From JBHIET01 sp046760785 (GTDB lineage Bacteria > Chloroflexota > Anaerolineae > B4-G1), in NCBI GenBank assembly GCA_046760785.1, contig JBHIET010000070.1, forward strand, positions 1 through 18,551: DNA of 18,551 nucleotides, read 5' to 3'. Shown piece by piece: positions 6,698 through 14,386 of this stretch; the first letter of the stretch is position 1, and each line of letters begins with the position of its first letter. The translations under genes were made by a program, and so were the position numbers. A model generated the notes under the pieces. It was not told the origin of the DNA. It was given only the letters and a program-made list of their open reading frames with translations, and did not search any database.

Positions 6698-8296
6698 CTA
6701 CCACCCAGACCCCGTCAAGCGGTTCAGGCCGTCAGCGACGGCAACGCGGATCAGACGAATCTCTTCAATTCTCAATACCAGAGCCAGGAGTCCGTAAGCG
6801 GCCACCCCAACACCCCCAGCCCCACCCACGATCAGCAGCTCCCCCAGCAAGCCCGCAGGAGCTATCGCTGCCAGAGCGCGCATCACGCTCCAGACTGCCA
6901 CTGCCATCGCCAGCGAGGCGAGAGCAGCTTTCAGCGTGAGGGACCACAGGCCGTGATCGCCCAGCCCGCCCAGACGCCGCTGAGTCAATACCAACATAGC
7001 CAGCGCGTGGGCGGTCAATTTGAAGGAGTTGACCAGAACCAGGAGCGGCAGGGTCAATATCCCCAGCCGCCAAGGGATGAGAGCCATTAAGATGTAGAGC
7101 AGCGTCGTCCCCACACCCACCAGGGCAGGGGTCAGCGTGTCCTTGCGAGCGTAAAAGGCAAAAATGAGAGGCTGATCCACGGCGGCGAAGAGCAATCCCA
7201 GAAGCGCGTACCGCAGCGCCTCCGCCGTCGCCATTGTATCCACCGGCGTGAAGTCGCCGTGTTCAAAGATGAGGGCGACGATGAGATTCGCCAGCACGAA
7301 CAAGCCCGCCGTGGCCGGGATCACGAGAGATAGCACAAGCCGCAATCCCCTGGCCAGTGTGGCCTGGAAGGGATCGGCCTCCTTGAGGTTAGCCTGTTGG
7401 GAAAGCGTAGGAAGGGTAGCGATAGAGACGGCGGTGACGACCAGCCCCAGAGGGAACTGGATCAGCGTGGCCGAGTACTTCATCCAGTTGATGCTCTGGT
7501 CGCCGGTGCGGGAGGCCAGATTGTAACTGAGTCCCACGGCGAATTGATCCACCACGAGCCCGAGGAGGATGGGGACGTAGAGACGCATAATGCGTCGCAG
7601 AGCCGGGTGATTGAGGTCGAGCTTGAAGCGCCAGCGGGCATCGCGCAGGCCGGGCACCTGGAGCAGAATCTGCAGCAGGCTCCCTGCCAGCAGTCCGACC
7701 GCCAGGCTGACCACACCGTATCGCCCACTCAACAACAGTGCCGCAACTACAACAGCCGCATTAAAGACGGCCGCGGTGAAAGCCGGAAGAGTAAAACGCT
7801 TGAGGGCATAGAGCGTCGCTGAGACGACACCGGCCAAGTTGAGGAAGAGCACTGCCGGCACGCATATCCGCAACAGTCGTGCTGCCAGAACCTGAAGAAT
7901 TGGAGTCAGGCCGCCACCCAGCAGCCAAACCACCTGAGGAGCCAACGCTTCCACCAGAAGGACGAAGGCAGACAGCGTGACGACAACCACGCTGAACAAA
8001 ACGTTGAGCAGATGCCACAACTCGGCGCGACGCTCCGGGACGGCGTGAGCGGAAAGAACGGGCACCAATGCAGCGTTGCTCATCCCGCCCACCAGGAGGT
8101 CGTAGATCATCGTGGGCACGATAGCAGCCACCTCGTAGGCGCTCAGCGGACCGGAGGCTCCAAAAAGGTCCGCCTTGACCATATCGCGCACCAGCCCCAG
8201 CACGCGGCTGGCAACGTTGCCCAGTGCAATGATCCCGGCCGCCTGAGCGACCTCTACGTCCCGTTGTTGCAATGCTATCGCTCGTGTTTTGCCCAA
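6698..8296 (-). CDS. murJ: MurJ lipid II flippase (MviN family)
   Basis: About 532 residues of almost continuous hydrophobic helices (about 14), the length and pattern of MurJ, which flips lipid II across the membrane for peptidoglycan synthesis. The N-terminal family signature ASRVLGLVRD is followed by DLLVGGMSNAALVPV, and the mid-protein QFPLGLVVTAVSIATLPTLS and FALEHGDFT-like FEHGDFT segments are typical. I chose TTG 8296 because GGGAGG sits six bases upstream. GTG 8338 is an in-frame alternative with a poorer ribosome site, and both precede the conserved region. It is the first gene of a four-gene minus-strand cluster with a promoter at 8421-8393. It implies a peptidoglycan-making cell. 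Confidence 0.94.
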   Translation of the reverse strand: MGKTRAIALQQRDVEVAQAAGIIALGNVASRVLGLVRDMVKADLFGASGPLSAYEVAAIVPTMIYDLLVGGMSNAALVPVLSAHAVPERRAELWHLLNVLFSVVVVTLSAFVLLVEALAPQVVWLLGGGLTPILQVLAARLLRICVPAVLFLNLAGVVSATLYALKRFTLPAFTAAVFNAAVVVAALLLSGRYGVVSLAVGLLAGSLLQILLQVPGLRDARWRFKLDLNHPALRRIMRLYVPILLGLVVDQFAVGLSYNLASRTGDQSINWMKYSATLIQFPLGLVVTAVSIATLPTLSQQANLKEADPFQATLARGLRLVLSLVIPATAGLFVLANLIVALIFEHGDFTPVDTMATAEALRYALLGLLFAAVDQPLIFAFYARKDTLTPALVGVGTTLLYILMALIPWRLGILTLPLLVLVNSFKLTAHALAMLVLTQRRLGGLGDHGLWSLTLKAALASLAMAVAVWSVMRALAAIAPAGLLGELLIVGGAGGVGVAAYGLLALVLRIEEIRLIRVAVADGLNRLTGSGW

Positions 8297-8392
8297 CCCG
8301 TCCCTCCCATCTCGCAGACAATGGCGTATCCCAACCACGCTTCGCCTGCGAGATCGAAGTCTTCAAGAATCCACGTGCGATCAAGGTTTGCC

Positions 8393-8421
8393 ATTCTACC
8401 GCAATTTGGAGAGGATCACAA
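8393..8421 (-). promoter_or_regulatory. Predicted promoter of the murJ cluster
   Basis: Minus strand: -35 TTGTGA (8421-8416), 17-bp spacer, -10 TAGAAT (8398-8393), giving a leader of ~90 nt to the murJ start. With the rpsO promoter at 8513-8541 this accounts for the 305-bp divergent gap between murJ and rpsO. A GGTGATCACACC-like partial palindrome lies just upstream. Confidence 0.55.
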
Positions 8422-8512
8422 ACTGGTGATCACACCAAACAGAGGCAAGAAGTGCCGCCACTATACTCCAGGCTCACGCTTTAGCTTCACACTTGCCTAC
8501 CTCCGCGCCCGT

Positions 8513-8541
8513 TTGCGCATGAGGCCAAACCGTGGTAAAAT
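8513..8541 (+). promoter_or_regulatory. Predicted promoter of rpsO
   Basis: Plus strand: -35 TTGCGC (8513-8518), 17-bp spacer, -10 TAAAAT (8536-8541). The expected start near 8548 places the leader hairpin at 8556 almost at the 5' end of the mRNA. Confidence 0.6.
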
Positions 8542-8555
8542 AGCCTAACGAGATT

Positions 8556-8596
8556 GGGTGGGGCATACGTCCAGCCCCTCCCTTTGTTTGAGGAGG
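8556..8596 (+). promoter_or_regulatory. rpsO leader with two mutually exclusive hairpins
   Basis: GGGTGGGGC (8556-8564) pairs with GCCCCTCCC (8574-8582, one T-T mismatch) and is followed by TTTGTTT, a terminator-like shape. The same right arm contains CCTCC (8577-8581), which can instead pair with the Shine-Dalgarno GGAGG (8592-8596) across a 10-nt loop. The two structures cannot coexist, so the leader could switch translation or transcription of S15, which is known to autoregulate through leader RNAs in several bacteria. The pairing is visible; the function is inferred. Confidence 0.5.
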
Positions 8597-8601
8597 AAAC
8601 A

Positions 8602-8871
8602 GTGCCATTAAGTAAGAGCGAGAAAGAAACCATCATCCAAGAGTACGGTCGCACACCCAATGACACCGGCTCACCGGAAGTACAGATCGCGCTGCTGACC
8701 ACCCGTATCAACCAACTGACAGAACATTTGAAAACACACAAGCACGATGAGCATTCCCGACGCGGCCTGCTCAAAATGGTCGGTCAACGTCGGCGTCATT
8801 TGATTTATCTAAGCCACAAAGATCCCGAACGTTACAAGACTATCATCCAACGACTCGGGTTGCGCAGGTAG
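8602..8871 (+). CDS. rpsO: Ribosomal protein S15
   Basis: 89 residues, the exact usual length of bacterial S15, which binds the 16S rRNA central domain. Family signatures are TGSPEVQIALLT (about 22-33), INQLTEHLKTHKHDEHSRRG and QRRRHLIYL. The start is GTG 8602, preceded by GGAGG with good spacing. The upstream in-frame ATG at 8554 would add 16 residues not found in the family and would lie across the leader hairpin. The rpsO-pnp order is conserved in many bacteria. Confidence 0.97.
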   Translation: MPLSKSEKETIIQEYGRTPNDTGSPEVQIALLTTRINQLTEHLKTHKHDEHSRRGLLKMVGQRRRHLIYLSHKDPERYKTIIQRLGLRR

Positions 8872-8897
8872 GATATCATCAGCAGGAAGGTCAGTCG

Positions 8898-8938
8898 AAC
8901 GAGTAGATGCGGGGAGATGGCATGCCCATCTACTCGTT
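8898..8938 (+). terminator. Strong hairpin between rpsO and pnp
   Basis: A perfect 12-bp stem: AACGAGTAGATG (8898-8909) and CATCTACTCGTT (8927-8938) with a 17-nt loop. There is no T run after it, so it may be an RNA-processing or stabilising hairpin as much as a terminator. Confidence 0.5.
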
Positions 8939-8966
8939 TGTCGTATCTACCTGCAAATCAGACAAT
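8938..8966 (+). promoter_or_regulatory. Possible internal promoter for pnp
   Basis: -35 TTGTCG (8938-8943), 17-bp spacer, -10 GACAAT (8961-8966). It is a moderate match placed between the rpsO hairpin and the pnp leader hairpin, which would let pnp be transcribed separately from rpsO. Confidence 0.4.
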
Positions 8967-8985
8967 GTTAGAAGAGGCTCAGCGC

Positions 8986-9061
8986 AGGTGCAGGAATTGG
9001 GGAGTGCAGCGTAGCTCAAAAGCGAGCAATCTGCTACGAGACATTCCCCAGTCCCTGACCT
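8986..9061 (+). promoter_or_regulatory. Long hairpin in the pnp 5' leader
   Basis: A ~76-nt imperfect hairpin: AGG, CAGG and GGGGAGTG on the left pair with CATTCCCC, CCTG and CCT on the right. Inner pairs are CGTAG/CTACG and GCTC/GAGC around an A-rich loop. It ends about 20 nt before the pnp Shine-Dalgarno sequence. In E. coli, pnp is autoregulated through RNase III cleavage of a leader hairpin; an analogous role here is inference. Confidence 0.5.
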
Positions 9062-9094
9062 CCACGCTCGGCCTCGAACACGGAGGTGTAAGAA

Positions 9095-11266
9095 GTGAAT
9101 AATTACAAGTTTACCGCCACGTTGGGAAACGAGGTCGTCACCATCGAGACCGGGAAACTGGCCCAACAGGCAGGCGGTGCAGTCACGGTGCGCTATGGCG
9201 ACACAGTATTGCTCGTCACAGCGACGATGTCACGTTCTACCCGTGAGGGAATTGACTTCTTCCCCCTCACCGTGGACTTCGAGGAGCGGCTCTACGCGGC
9301 AGGCCGTATCCCCGGATCTTTCTTCCGCCGCGAGGGACGGCCTCCCGAATCGGCCACGCTCACCGCACGTTTGACCGACCGTCCCATCCGCCCACTTTTC
9401 CCCAAGGACATGCGCAATGACGTGCAGGTCATCATCACCCCGCTCTCGCAAGACGAGGAGCACCAGGCCGACATCCTGTCCATCATCGGTGCCTCGGCAG
9501 CACTGACCATATCCGACATCCCGTTTGATGGGCCAGTGGGAGCTGTGCGCGTGGGATACGTAGGCGGGGAACTGGTCATTGATCCAACCGTCTCGCAGAT
9601 GGAGCGCAGCTCACTCGACCTGCGGCTGGCCGGCACCACCGATGCACTGCTGATGGTCGAAGCCGGGGCAAATGAGGTCAGCGAAGCCGTGATGGTCGAG
9701 GCGTTGCGTCGTGGCCACGAGGGGATACAAGACGTGATTCGCGTTCAGCGCGAGATGCGGGAGGCGGTGGGCAAGCCCAAGCAGGAATATGTCCCCTACG
9801 TCCTGCCTGATGGATTGCACGAGGTTGTCCGCCAGCAAGTGGGGGAGCGGATGCCGGAGGCCATCTACAGCGTGACGAGCAAGCAGGACCTCGGCGAGCG
9901 ATTGAAAGTCCTGCGAGACGAGTTGATCGAGAGCCTAGGCGAGGAATGGGAGGAAGCAGCCATCCGAGAAGCGTTCGATGAATTGGAGCGCGAGATCGTC
10001 CGCCGACGCACGATTGAGGAAGGCGTCCGTGCCGACGGACGAGGCCCCCGGACTATCCGCCCTCTTTCATCCGAGGTGGGAATGCTGCCACGGGTGCATG
10101 GCTCCGGTCTCTTCACCCGTGGCGAGACCCAGGTTCTTTCCGTCGCCACTCTGGGCACGCCTCGAGAGGAGCAAATGCTGGACGACCTCTCGCCGGAGGA
10201 GACCAAGCGCTACATACACCACTACAACTTTCCGCCCTACTCTACCGGTGAGACGCGCCCGCTGCGCGGTCCCAGGCGGCGCGAGATCGGCCACGGTGCG
10301 CTGGCCGAGCGGGCACTGCTGCCAGTGATCCCCGACAATGGCGAGTTCCCCTACACCCTGCGCGTCGTCAGCGAGGTGCTCAGCTCCAACGGGTCTACTT
10401 CGATGGCGAGCGTCTGTGGGAGCACGCTGGCGCTTATGGATGCCGGTGTGCCCATCAAAGCCCCGGTCGCGGGCATTGCCATGGGATTGATGATGGAGGA
10501 TGGGCAGTACCAGATCCTGACCGACATCCAGGGGCTCGAAGATCACATCGGAGATATGGACTTTAAGGTCGCTGGGACGCGCAAGGGGATCACGGCCTTG
10601 CAGATGGACATCAAAGTCGCCGGTCTTTCCTACGACATCCTGGCAGAGGCATTGGAACAGGCGCGCCAGGCACGCATGCAGATTCTCGATGTGATCGAGG
10701 CGACCATCCCTGCACCACGGCCAGAGCTCTCGCCCTACGCGCCCCGGATGACCATCTTGCAGGTGGATCCCGACAAGCTGGGGGCAGTCATCGGGACGGG
10801 CGGCAAAACAGTGCGTGCCATCCAGGATGAATGCGACGTACGCATTGACATCGAGGATGACGGCACCATCTACATCGCCTCGACGAGCGGCCCGGCCGCA
10901 GAGAAAGCGCAGCGAATGATTGAGCAGTTGACTGAGGAGGCTGAGCCTGGGCATATCTACACCGGGCGCGTGGTGCGCACCACCGACTTCGGTGCATTCG
11001 TCGAGATCCTGCCCGGTACCGACGGATTGGTGCACATCTCACAACTGGCCGACTATCGCGTCAACAGCGTCGAGGATGTCGTGCGAGTCGGGGACGAGAT
11101 CATGGTGATGGTGACTGGCATTGATCCTGAAGGAAAGATCCGCCTCTCGCGCCGAGCCGTGCTGGAGGGATGGACACTGGGGCAAGCCCAGGCGGCCGAT
11201 AGGCCGGGAGCGTATCGGAGCAGCAGAGGGGGCACCAGAGGCCGCCGCCCACCCCGACGACGCTAA
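9095..11266 (+). CDS. pnp: Polyribonucleotide nucleotidyltransferase (PNPase)
   Basis: 723 residues. Phosphorolytic 3'-5' exoribonuclease of RNA decay, normally a trimer. Two RNase PH domains flank a helical linker. The first contains FFRREGRPPE and LTDRPIRPLFP. The second contains the catalytic signature EDHIGDMDFKVAGTR, with Asp483, Asp489 and Lys491 aligning to the E. coli metal and catalytic residues. A KH domain (about 552-612, loop GTGG) and an S1 domain (about 618-690, DFGAFVEI and GLVHISQL) follow, then a short Arg-rich tail. The GTG start at 9095 has GGAGG eight bases upstream. It is followed after 19 bp by lepB, probably in one transcript. Confidence 0.97.
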   Translation: MNNYKFTATLGNEVVTIETGKLAQQAGGAVTVRYGDTVLLVTATMSRSTREGIDFFPLTVDFEERLYAAGRIPGSFFRREGRPPESATLTARLTDRPIRPLFPKDMRNDVQVIITPLSQDEEHQADILSIIGASAALTISDIPFDGPVGAVRVGYVGGELVIDPTVSQMERSSLDLRLAGTTDALLMVEAGANEVSEAVMVEALRRGHEGIQDVIRVQREMREAVGKPKQEYVPYVLPDGLHEVVRQQVGERMPEAIYSVTSKQDLGERLKVLRDELIESLGEEWEEAAIREAFDELEREIVRRRTIEEGVRADGRGPRTIRPLSSEVGMLPRVHGSGLFTRGETQVLSVATLGTPREEQMLDDLSPEETKRYIHHYNFPPYSTGETRPLRGPRRREIGHGALAERALLPVIPDNGEFPYTLRVVSEVLSSNGSTSMASVCGSTLALMDAGVPIKAPVAGIAMGLMMEDGQYQILTDIQGLEDHIGDMDFKVAGTRKGITALQMDIKVAGLSYDILAEALEQARQARMQILDVIEATIPAPRPELSPYAPRMTILQVDPDKLGAVIGTGGKTVRAIQDECDVRIDIEDDGTIYIASTSGPAAEKAQRMIEQLTEEAEPGHIYTGRVVRTTDFGAFVEILPGTDGLVHISQLADYRVNSVEDVVRVGDEIMVMVTGIDPEGKIRLSRRAVLEGWTLGQAQAADRPGAYRSSRGGTRGRRPPRRR

Positions 11267-11285
11267 CCCGCGTTGAGAGATTGCG

Positions 11286-11867
11286 GTGGAAGAGAACATC
11301 GAAGAACCCGAAATCGAAACCACGCAGGAGCCTCCGCAGTCGTGGATCGCACAGGTACTGCGATGGCTGTTGCGTGATATCATCGTCGAGACGATCATCC
11401 CCGCAGTCGCCATCGCCCTGGTTATCAACATCTTCCTGGCCCAGGCCACCCAGGTGCTGGGGCAGAGTATGGAACCCAATCTGCACAGCGCCCAGCGGGT
11501 GGTGGTGGAGAAGGTAACCTACCGCTTTTTCCACGGCCCACGGCGCGGCGACATCGTCGTCATTGATCTGCCGGGACAAACGGAGTTGCTGATCAAGCGC
11601 GTGGTAGGGCTGCCAGGGGAGACCATCGAGGTGCGCGGCGGGGAGGTGTACGTCGAAGGCGAACGACTCGAAGAGCCCTGGATGGTCAAACCAGGTGGGG
11701 GCAATTACGGCCCGCAGATCATCCCTCCGCTGCACGTCTTCGTCATGGGTGATAACCGGGGTGCTTCCAACGACTCGCGCAACTTCGGGCCGGTGCACAT
11801 TGACGACGTTGTAGGACACGCCTGGTTCTCGTACTGGCCTCCGGAGTACGTTGGCTTCGTCGAGTAG
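11286..11867 (+). CDS. lepB: Signal peptidase I
   Basis: 193 residues. Removes signal peptides from exported proteins at the outer face of the membrane (family S26). An acidic N-terminal tail (about 1-15) precedes one membrane helix (about 32-54). The catalytic Ser61 lies in GQSMEPNL and the general-base Lys104 in LLIKRVVGLPGE. The C-terminal box VMGDNRGASNDSR completes the family signature. It is compact with one helix, like Gram-positive SipS-type enzymes. The GTG start has only a weak ribosome site, so coupling to pnp (19 bp upstream) is likely. Likely substrates nearby include the secreted DUF5666-repeat protein. Confidence 0.96.
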   Translation: MEENIEEPEIETTQEPPQSWIAQVLRWLLRDIIVETIIPAVAIALVINIFLAQATQVLGQSMEPNLHSAQRVVVEKVTYRFFHGPRRGDIVVIDLPGQTELLIKRVVGLPGETIEVRGGEVYVEGERLEEPWMVKPGGGNYGPQIIPPLHVFVMGDNRGASNDSRNFGPVHIDDVVGHAWFSYWPPEYVGFVE

Positions 11868-11894
11868 GGTTCCACGCAGTTCCGTATGCAAAAG

Positions 11895-11923
11895 ACAGGC
11901 CGGGCGCATCTTGCCCGGCCTGT
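11895..11923. terminator. Bidirectional terminator between lepB and the convergent gene
   Basis: A perfect 11-bp stem: ACAGGCCGGGC (11895-11905) and GCCCGGCCTGT (11913-11923) with a 7-nt loop. On the minus strand it is followed by CTTTTG and on the plus strand by TTCG. It lies between two converging stop codons. Confidence 0.8.
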
Positions 11924-11941
11924 TTCGCGTCGGCCCATCGA

Positions 11942-13258
11942 TCACGGCTCGTGGCTGCCCAGCACTGCTACGCCCGTGGCCTGCAGTGTACCATGCTCGT
12001 TCCACGTCCCCCGTGCACCGACCGAAGCGCCTGTTTCGACGTTATCGAGACCGGGGTCATCCATGCCAGGCACGCGATACCGCGTCTCGCCGCCCACCAC
12101 CACCGTCACCGGGCCGCGCGAGGTGCCAACGATGAGGCTGCCGGTCCCGACACTGATGACACGCCCACGCACAATGCCCCACCGTCCTGCCCGGCGGCCA
12201 CCGTGCACGCCGACACCGATGGCATGGAAGGTGGTCGCGTTCTCCCAGGTACCGACGGCGATGGCGCGTTCGCCAACCTCAACGTCGCCCAGGGTGGGTT
12301 CCTCGATGCCGGGGATACGAAAAACGGTGTCCGTGTCGGTGAGGACGTTCAGCGCCCCGCCAGGAGTGTCGAGCACCAGTGTTGTTCCCTCGACGGCGGA
12401 CACTTCGCCGGCCAGGCGTGCCACCTGCTCCGGCAGCACGACCACGAGCGTGGCTCGCAGGACACCCTCTTCCTTGATCACGCCTTCGCCAGCGATTCTG
12501 TCGCCTACCTGCAAGTCAGCGCTTGAGGGGTTCTCCACGCCCGGCACGCGAAACTCAGTCGTTTCACCAGTCAACACATTGAACTGGCGACCGAACCGAC
12601 GATCACGGACGGCACGAACGGTGAGGGTACCCCCCTCGACGGCCACCACCTCTCCCCGCAACCGGACTTGGCGCGGCCCGACCTGCGGCACGGCGACTAC
12701 TTGCGCCTGCAGGCTGCCATCGGGATTGAGTGTACCCCTGGCGACGACTCTCATTTCCACGGCAAGGTCATCCAGGCCGGGTTCCTCCACGCCACGGATG
12801 CGATACATCGTCTCATCGCCCACACGGACAGTAGCCAGGCCGTGGCCGGTCTCGACCGTCAAGGTGTCGTCGCCGACATCGGCCAGTTTGCCAGCCAGGG
12901 GGAAGGCACGGTCAGTCTCCAGACGTGCCACACCAAAGGCGTGGAAGACGCTGTCTCCCTGCTCCCACCAGCCGGCTGCGGCCAGGATGTCGCCAACGGC
13001 CAGATCATCCAGGCCGGGCTCCTCAGCGTCGGGGATACGGAAAATGGTGTTGGCATCGGTGATGAGGGCCACCGAACCGACGGGCGTGACGAGCCTCAGC
13101 GTTTCCCCCTCGATATCATCAACGACGCCATAGACGCGCGGGCCACGCTGAGCAGGATTCTCGGTCGCGGATTCCCCCGGCAGCGCCGCTGAGATCCCCA
13201 CAGAGCCAAACACCAACGTCAGGAGTGTCGCGCCAGTAAGCAAGAGTTTTGTACCCAT
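11942..13258 (-). CDS. Secreted protein with five tandem DUF5666-like repeats
   Basis: 438 residues. A signal peptide (basic start, hydrophobic core, SAA near residue 25) is followed by five copies of a ~70-residue beta-rich unit. Each unit runs GxVxxVxGxTL, then a V-rich strand, T-x-FRIPG, EEPxLxDLxVGD and an AxGTW segment ending near V-x-V. Units start at about residues 42, 118, 192, 273 and 355. Unit 2 carries VEMRV in place of VGD, and unit 3 has a basic insert (RDRRFG). The units resemble DUF5666, whose function is not known to me. The ATG at 13258 has GGAGG upstream. It lies downstream of a kinase-regulator pair but beyond a terminator, so it has its own transcription start and is a plausible target of that pair (inference). 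Confidence 0.88.
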   Translation of the reverse strand: MGTKLLLTGATLLTLVFGSVGISAALPGESATENPAQRGPRVYGVVDDIEGETLRLVTPVGSVALITDANTIFRIPDAEEPGLDDLAVGDILAAAGWWEQGDSVFHAFGVARLETDRAFPLAGKLADVGDDTLTVETGHGLATVRVGDETMYRIRGVEEPGLDDLAVEMRVVARGTLNPDGSLQAQVVAVPQVGPRQVRLRGEVVAVEGGTLTVRAVRDRRFGRQFNVLTGETTEFRVPGVENPSSADLQVGDRIAGEGVIKEEGVLRATLVVVLPEQVARLAGEVSAVEGTTLVLDTPGGALNVLTDTDTVFRIPGIEEPTLGDVEVGERAIAVGTWENATTFHAIGVGVHGGRRAGRWGIVRGRVISVGTGSLIVGTSRGPVTVVVGGETRYRVPGMDDPGLDNVETGASVGARGTWNEHGTLQATGVAVLGSHEP

Positions 13259-13368
13259 TGATTTTCCTCCATCGTATGATTGTGCCTCCCAGCACCGCCC
13301 ACATGGGCGCGCGGCACTGATGAGCCACCCTCATTCTCAACCATGCCGGTTGTCTGGAGATCAAGGGA

Positions 13369-13387
13369 ATGTAAAATCTATGTAAAA
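13369..13387 (-). promoter_or_regulatory. Direct repeats upstream of the DUF5666-repeat gene (candidate operator)
   Basis: Two copies of TTTTACAT on the minus strand (13387-13380 and 13376-13369) with an 11-bp period, one helical turn. They lie in an AT-rich patch about 110 bp upstream of the secreted-protein start and next to the regulator gene's terminator. NarL-family regulators often bind such repeats. No clear promoter was recognised. Confidence 0.3.
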
Positions 13388-13423
13388 CAAAGACCCTGAA
13401 GGTTTGGCAAACCTCTAGGGTCT
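13380..13423 (-). terminator. Terminator after the response regulator
   Basis: On the minus strand AGACCCT and GGTTT pair with AAACC and AGGGTCT (a 7-bp plus a 5-bp stem separated by a small internal loop), followed by TTGTTTTACAT. It lies 34 bp after the regulator stop. The palindrome also looks like a genome-repeat type, so it may be a recruited repeat. Confidence 0.7.
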
Positions 13424-13457
13424 GGCGGAGCGATCGTTTGAAACACAACTGCGCGCG

Positions 13458-14108
13458 TTAGAGAAACTCTTTCAGATTGTGCTCCACCGCGTAAGCAGCG
13501 GCCTCCGCACGGTTGGTCAGTTCCAGCTTCCTCAGGACACTGCTGACGTAATTGCGCACTGTCCCCTCACCCAGAAACAGCGCTTCGGCAATCTCCCGAT
13601 TCGTCTTCCCCTCGGCCACCTGGGCCAAGACCCGCATCTCCTGGTCGGTGAGGCCCGCGAAAGCCTGTTCCTGATCTTTGCGCGCCGCCTCGCGCACGCG
13701 GGCAAAGACCCGCCTCGTGAGGGCCGGGTCCAACAGCGCCTCTCCCCTCCCGACTGCCTTGATCGCCCGGATCAGATCGTCGCTGCCGATCTGCTTGAGC
13801 ACGTAGCCACACGCCCCAGCAGAGATGGCGTCGAACAGCATCTCGTCCTCGGCATAGGAGGTGAGCATGATCACTTTGGTCTCCGGCGTCTGCTCGACGA
13901 TTTTCCGACAAGCGTCAATGCCGCTCCCCCCAGGCAGGCGGATATCCATAACCACGATGTCAGGGCGATGAAGGAGTGTCTTCTGAACCGCCTCTTTGGC
14001 CGTGGCAGCCTCGTCTACGACCGTAAAATCGTGGTGACGCTCGAGGAGAGCACGCAGGCCGAGCCGCACGACCTCGTGATCGTCCACAACGATGATTCTG
14101 AGTGCCAT
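13458..14108 (-). CDS. NarL/FixJ-family response regulator
   Basis: 216 residues. The receiver domain (about 3-120) has the acidic pair Asp9/Asp10, phosphoacceptor Asp55 in VVMDIRLPG, Thr83 and Lys105 in GYVLKQ. The C-terminal LuxR-type helix-turn-helix (about 150-212) contains LTDQEMRVLAQVAEGKTNREIA and a recognition helix near GEGTVRNYVSSVLRKL, whose VRNYVS core resembles DevR/DosR-type regulators. The start at ATG 14108 has GAGG close upstream. The cognate kinase is almost certainly the upstream minus-strand gene, separated by 281 bp that include a palindromic repeat, so transcription is probably shared but may be attenuated. Confidence 0.95.
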   Translation of the reverse strand: MALRIIVVDDHEVVRLGLRALLERHHDFTVVDEAATAKEAVQKTLLHRPDIVVMDIRLPGGSGIDACRKIVEQTPETKVIMLTSYAEDEMLFDAISAGACGYVLKQIGSDDLIRAIKAVGRGEALLDPALTRRVFARVREAARKDQEQAFAGLTDQEMRVLAQVAEGKTNREIAEALFLGEGTVRNYVSSVLRKLELTNRAEAAAYAVEHNLKEFL

Positions 14109-14158
14109 ATCGCCTCACTGGATTCCAGAAAGAAACCTGGTCTGCACCTTCTCAAAAT

Positions 14159-14280
14159 GCAGGGGCGAACCCTTGCGGTCGCCCTGGTGGGCAGACTTCG
14201 TCCTGAGGCGCTTCGGCTGAGCTCAGTCGAAGCCCTCAGCGGCGAAGCCTCAGCCCGAAGGGCGCAAGGCCTGCCCCTAC
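14159..14280. repeat. Palindromic repeat element between sensor kinase and response regulator
   Basis: About 122 bp that fold into one long hairpin. Outer arms AGGGGC/GCCCCT, CTTG/CAAG and GCCC/GGGC enclose CTTCG/CGAAG, CTGAGG/CCTCAG and a near-perfect inner palindrome around CTGAGCTCAG. It has no coding signal and looks like the non-coding palindromic repeats scattered between genes in Chloroflexota genomes (from memory). It fills the intergenic gap of 281 bp together with the hairpin at 14356-14386. Confidence 0.65.
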
Positions 14281-14355
14281 CCCAGATTGTTGGGAAGATA
14301 CGTAGCGAAACCTGTTCCAATAGTCAACGACGCAATGACACAGAGCGCAGAACGC

Positions 14356-14386
14356 GAAACATGATACACGGGGGAAGTCATGTTTC
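14356..14386 (-). other. Hairpin directly after the kinase stop codon
   Basis: A perfect 9-bp stem, GAAACATGA (14386-14378 on the minus strand) with TCATGTTTC (14364-14356), and a 13-nt loop, four bases after the kinase stop. No T run follows, so it may be an attenuating or processing hairpin, not a full terminator. Confidence 0.4.

Noticed and set aside
8422..8435. GTGATCAC palindrome near the murJ promoter as an operator
   Set aside because: A single 8-bp palindrome with no second copy elsewhere in the window and no adjacent regulator gene; too little evidence.
10067..11035. Minus-strand open frame of 322 codons inside pnp
   Set aside because: Antisense to conserved PNPase catalytic and KH/S1 regions, with no recognisable domain.
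11886..13133. Plus-strand open frame of 415 codons opposite the DUF5666-repeat gene
   Set aside because: Low-complexity Pro/Ser/Thr/Arg composition typical of an antisense frame. It starts inside the lepB terminator and lacks a ribosome site.
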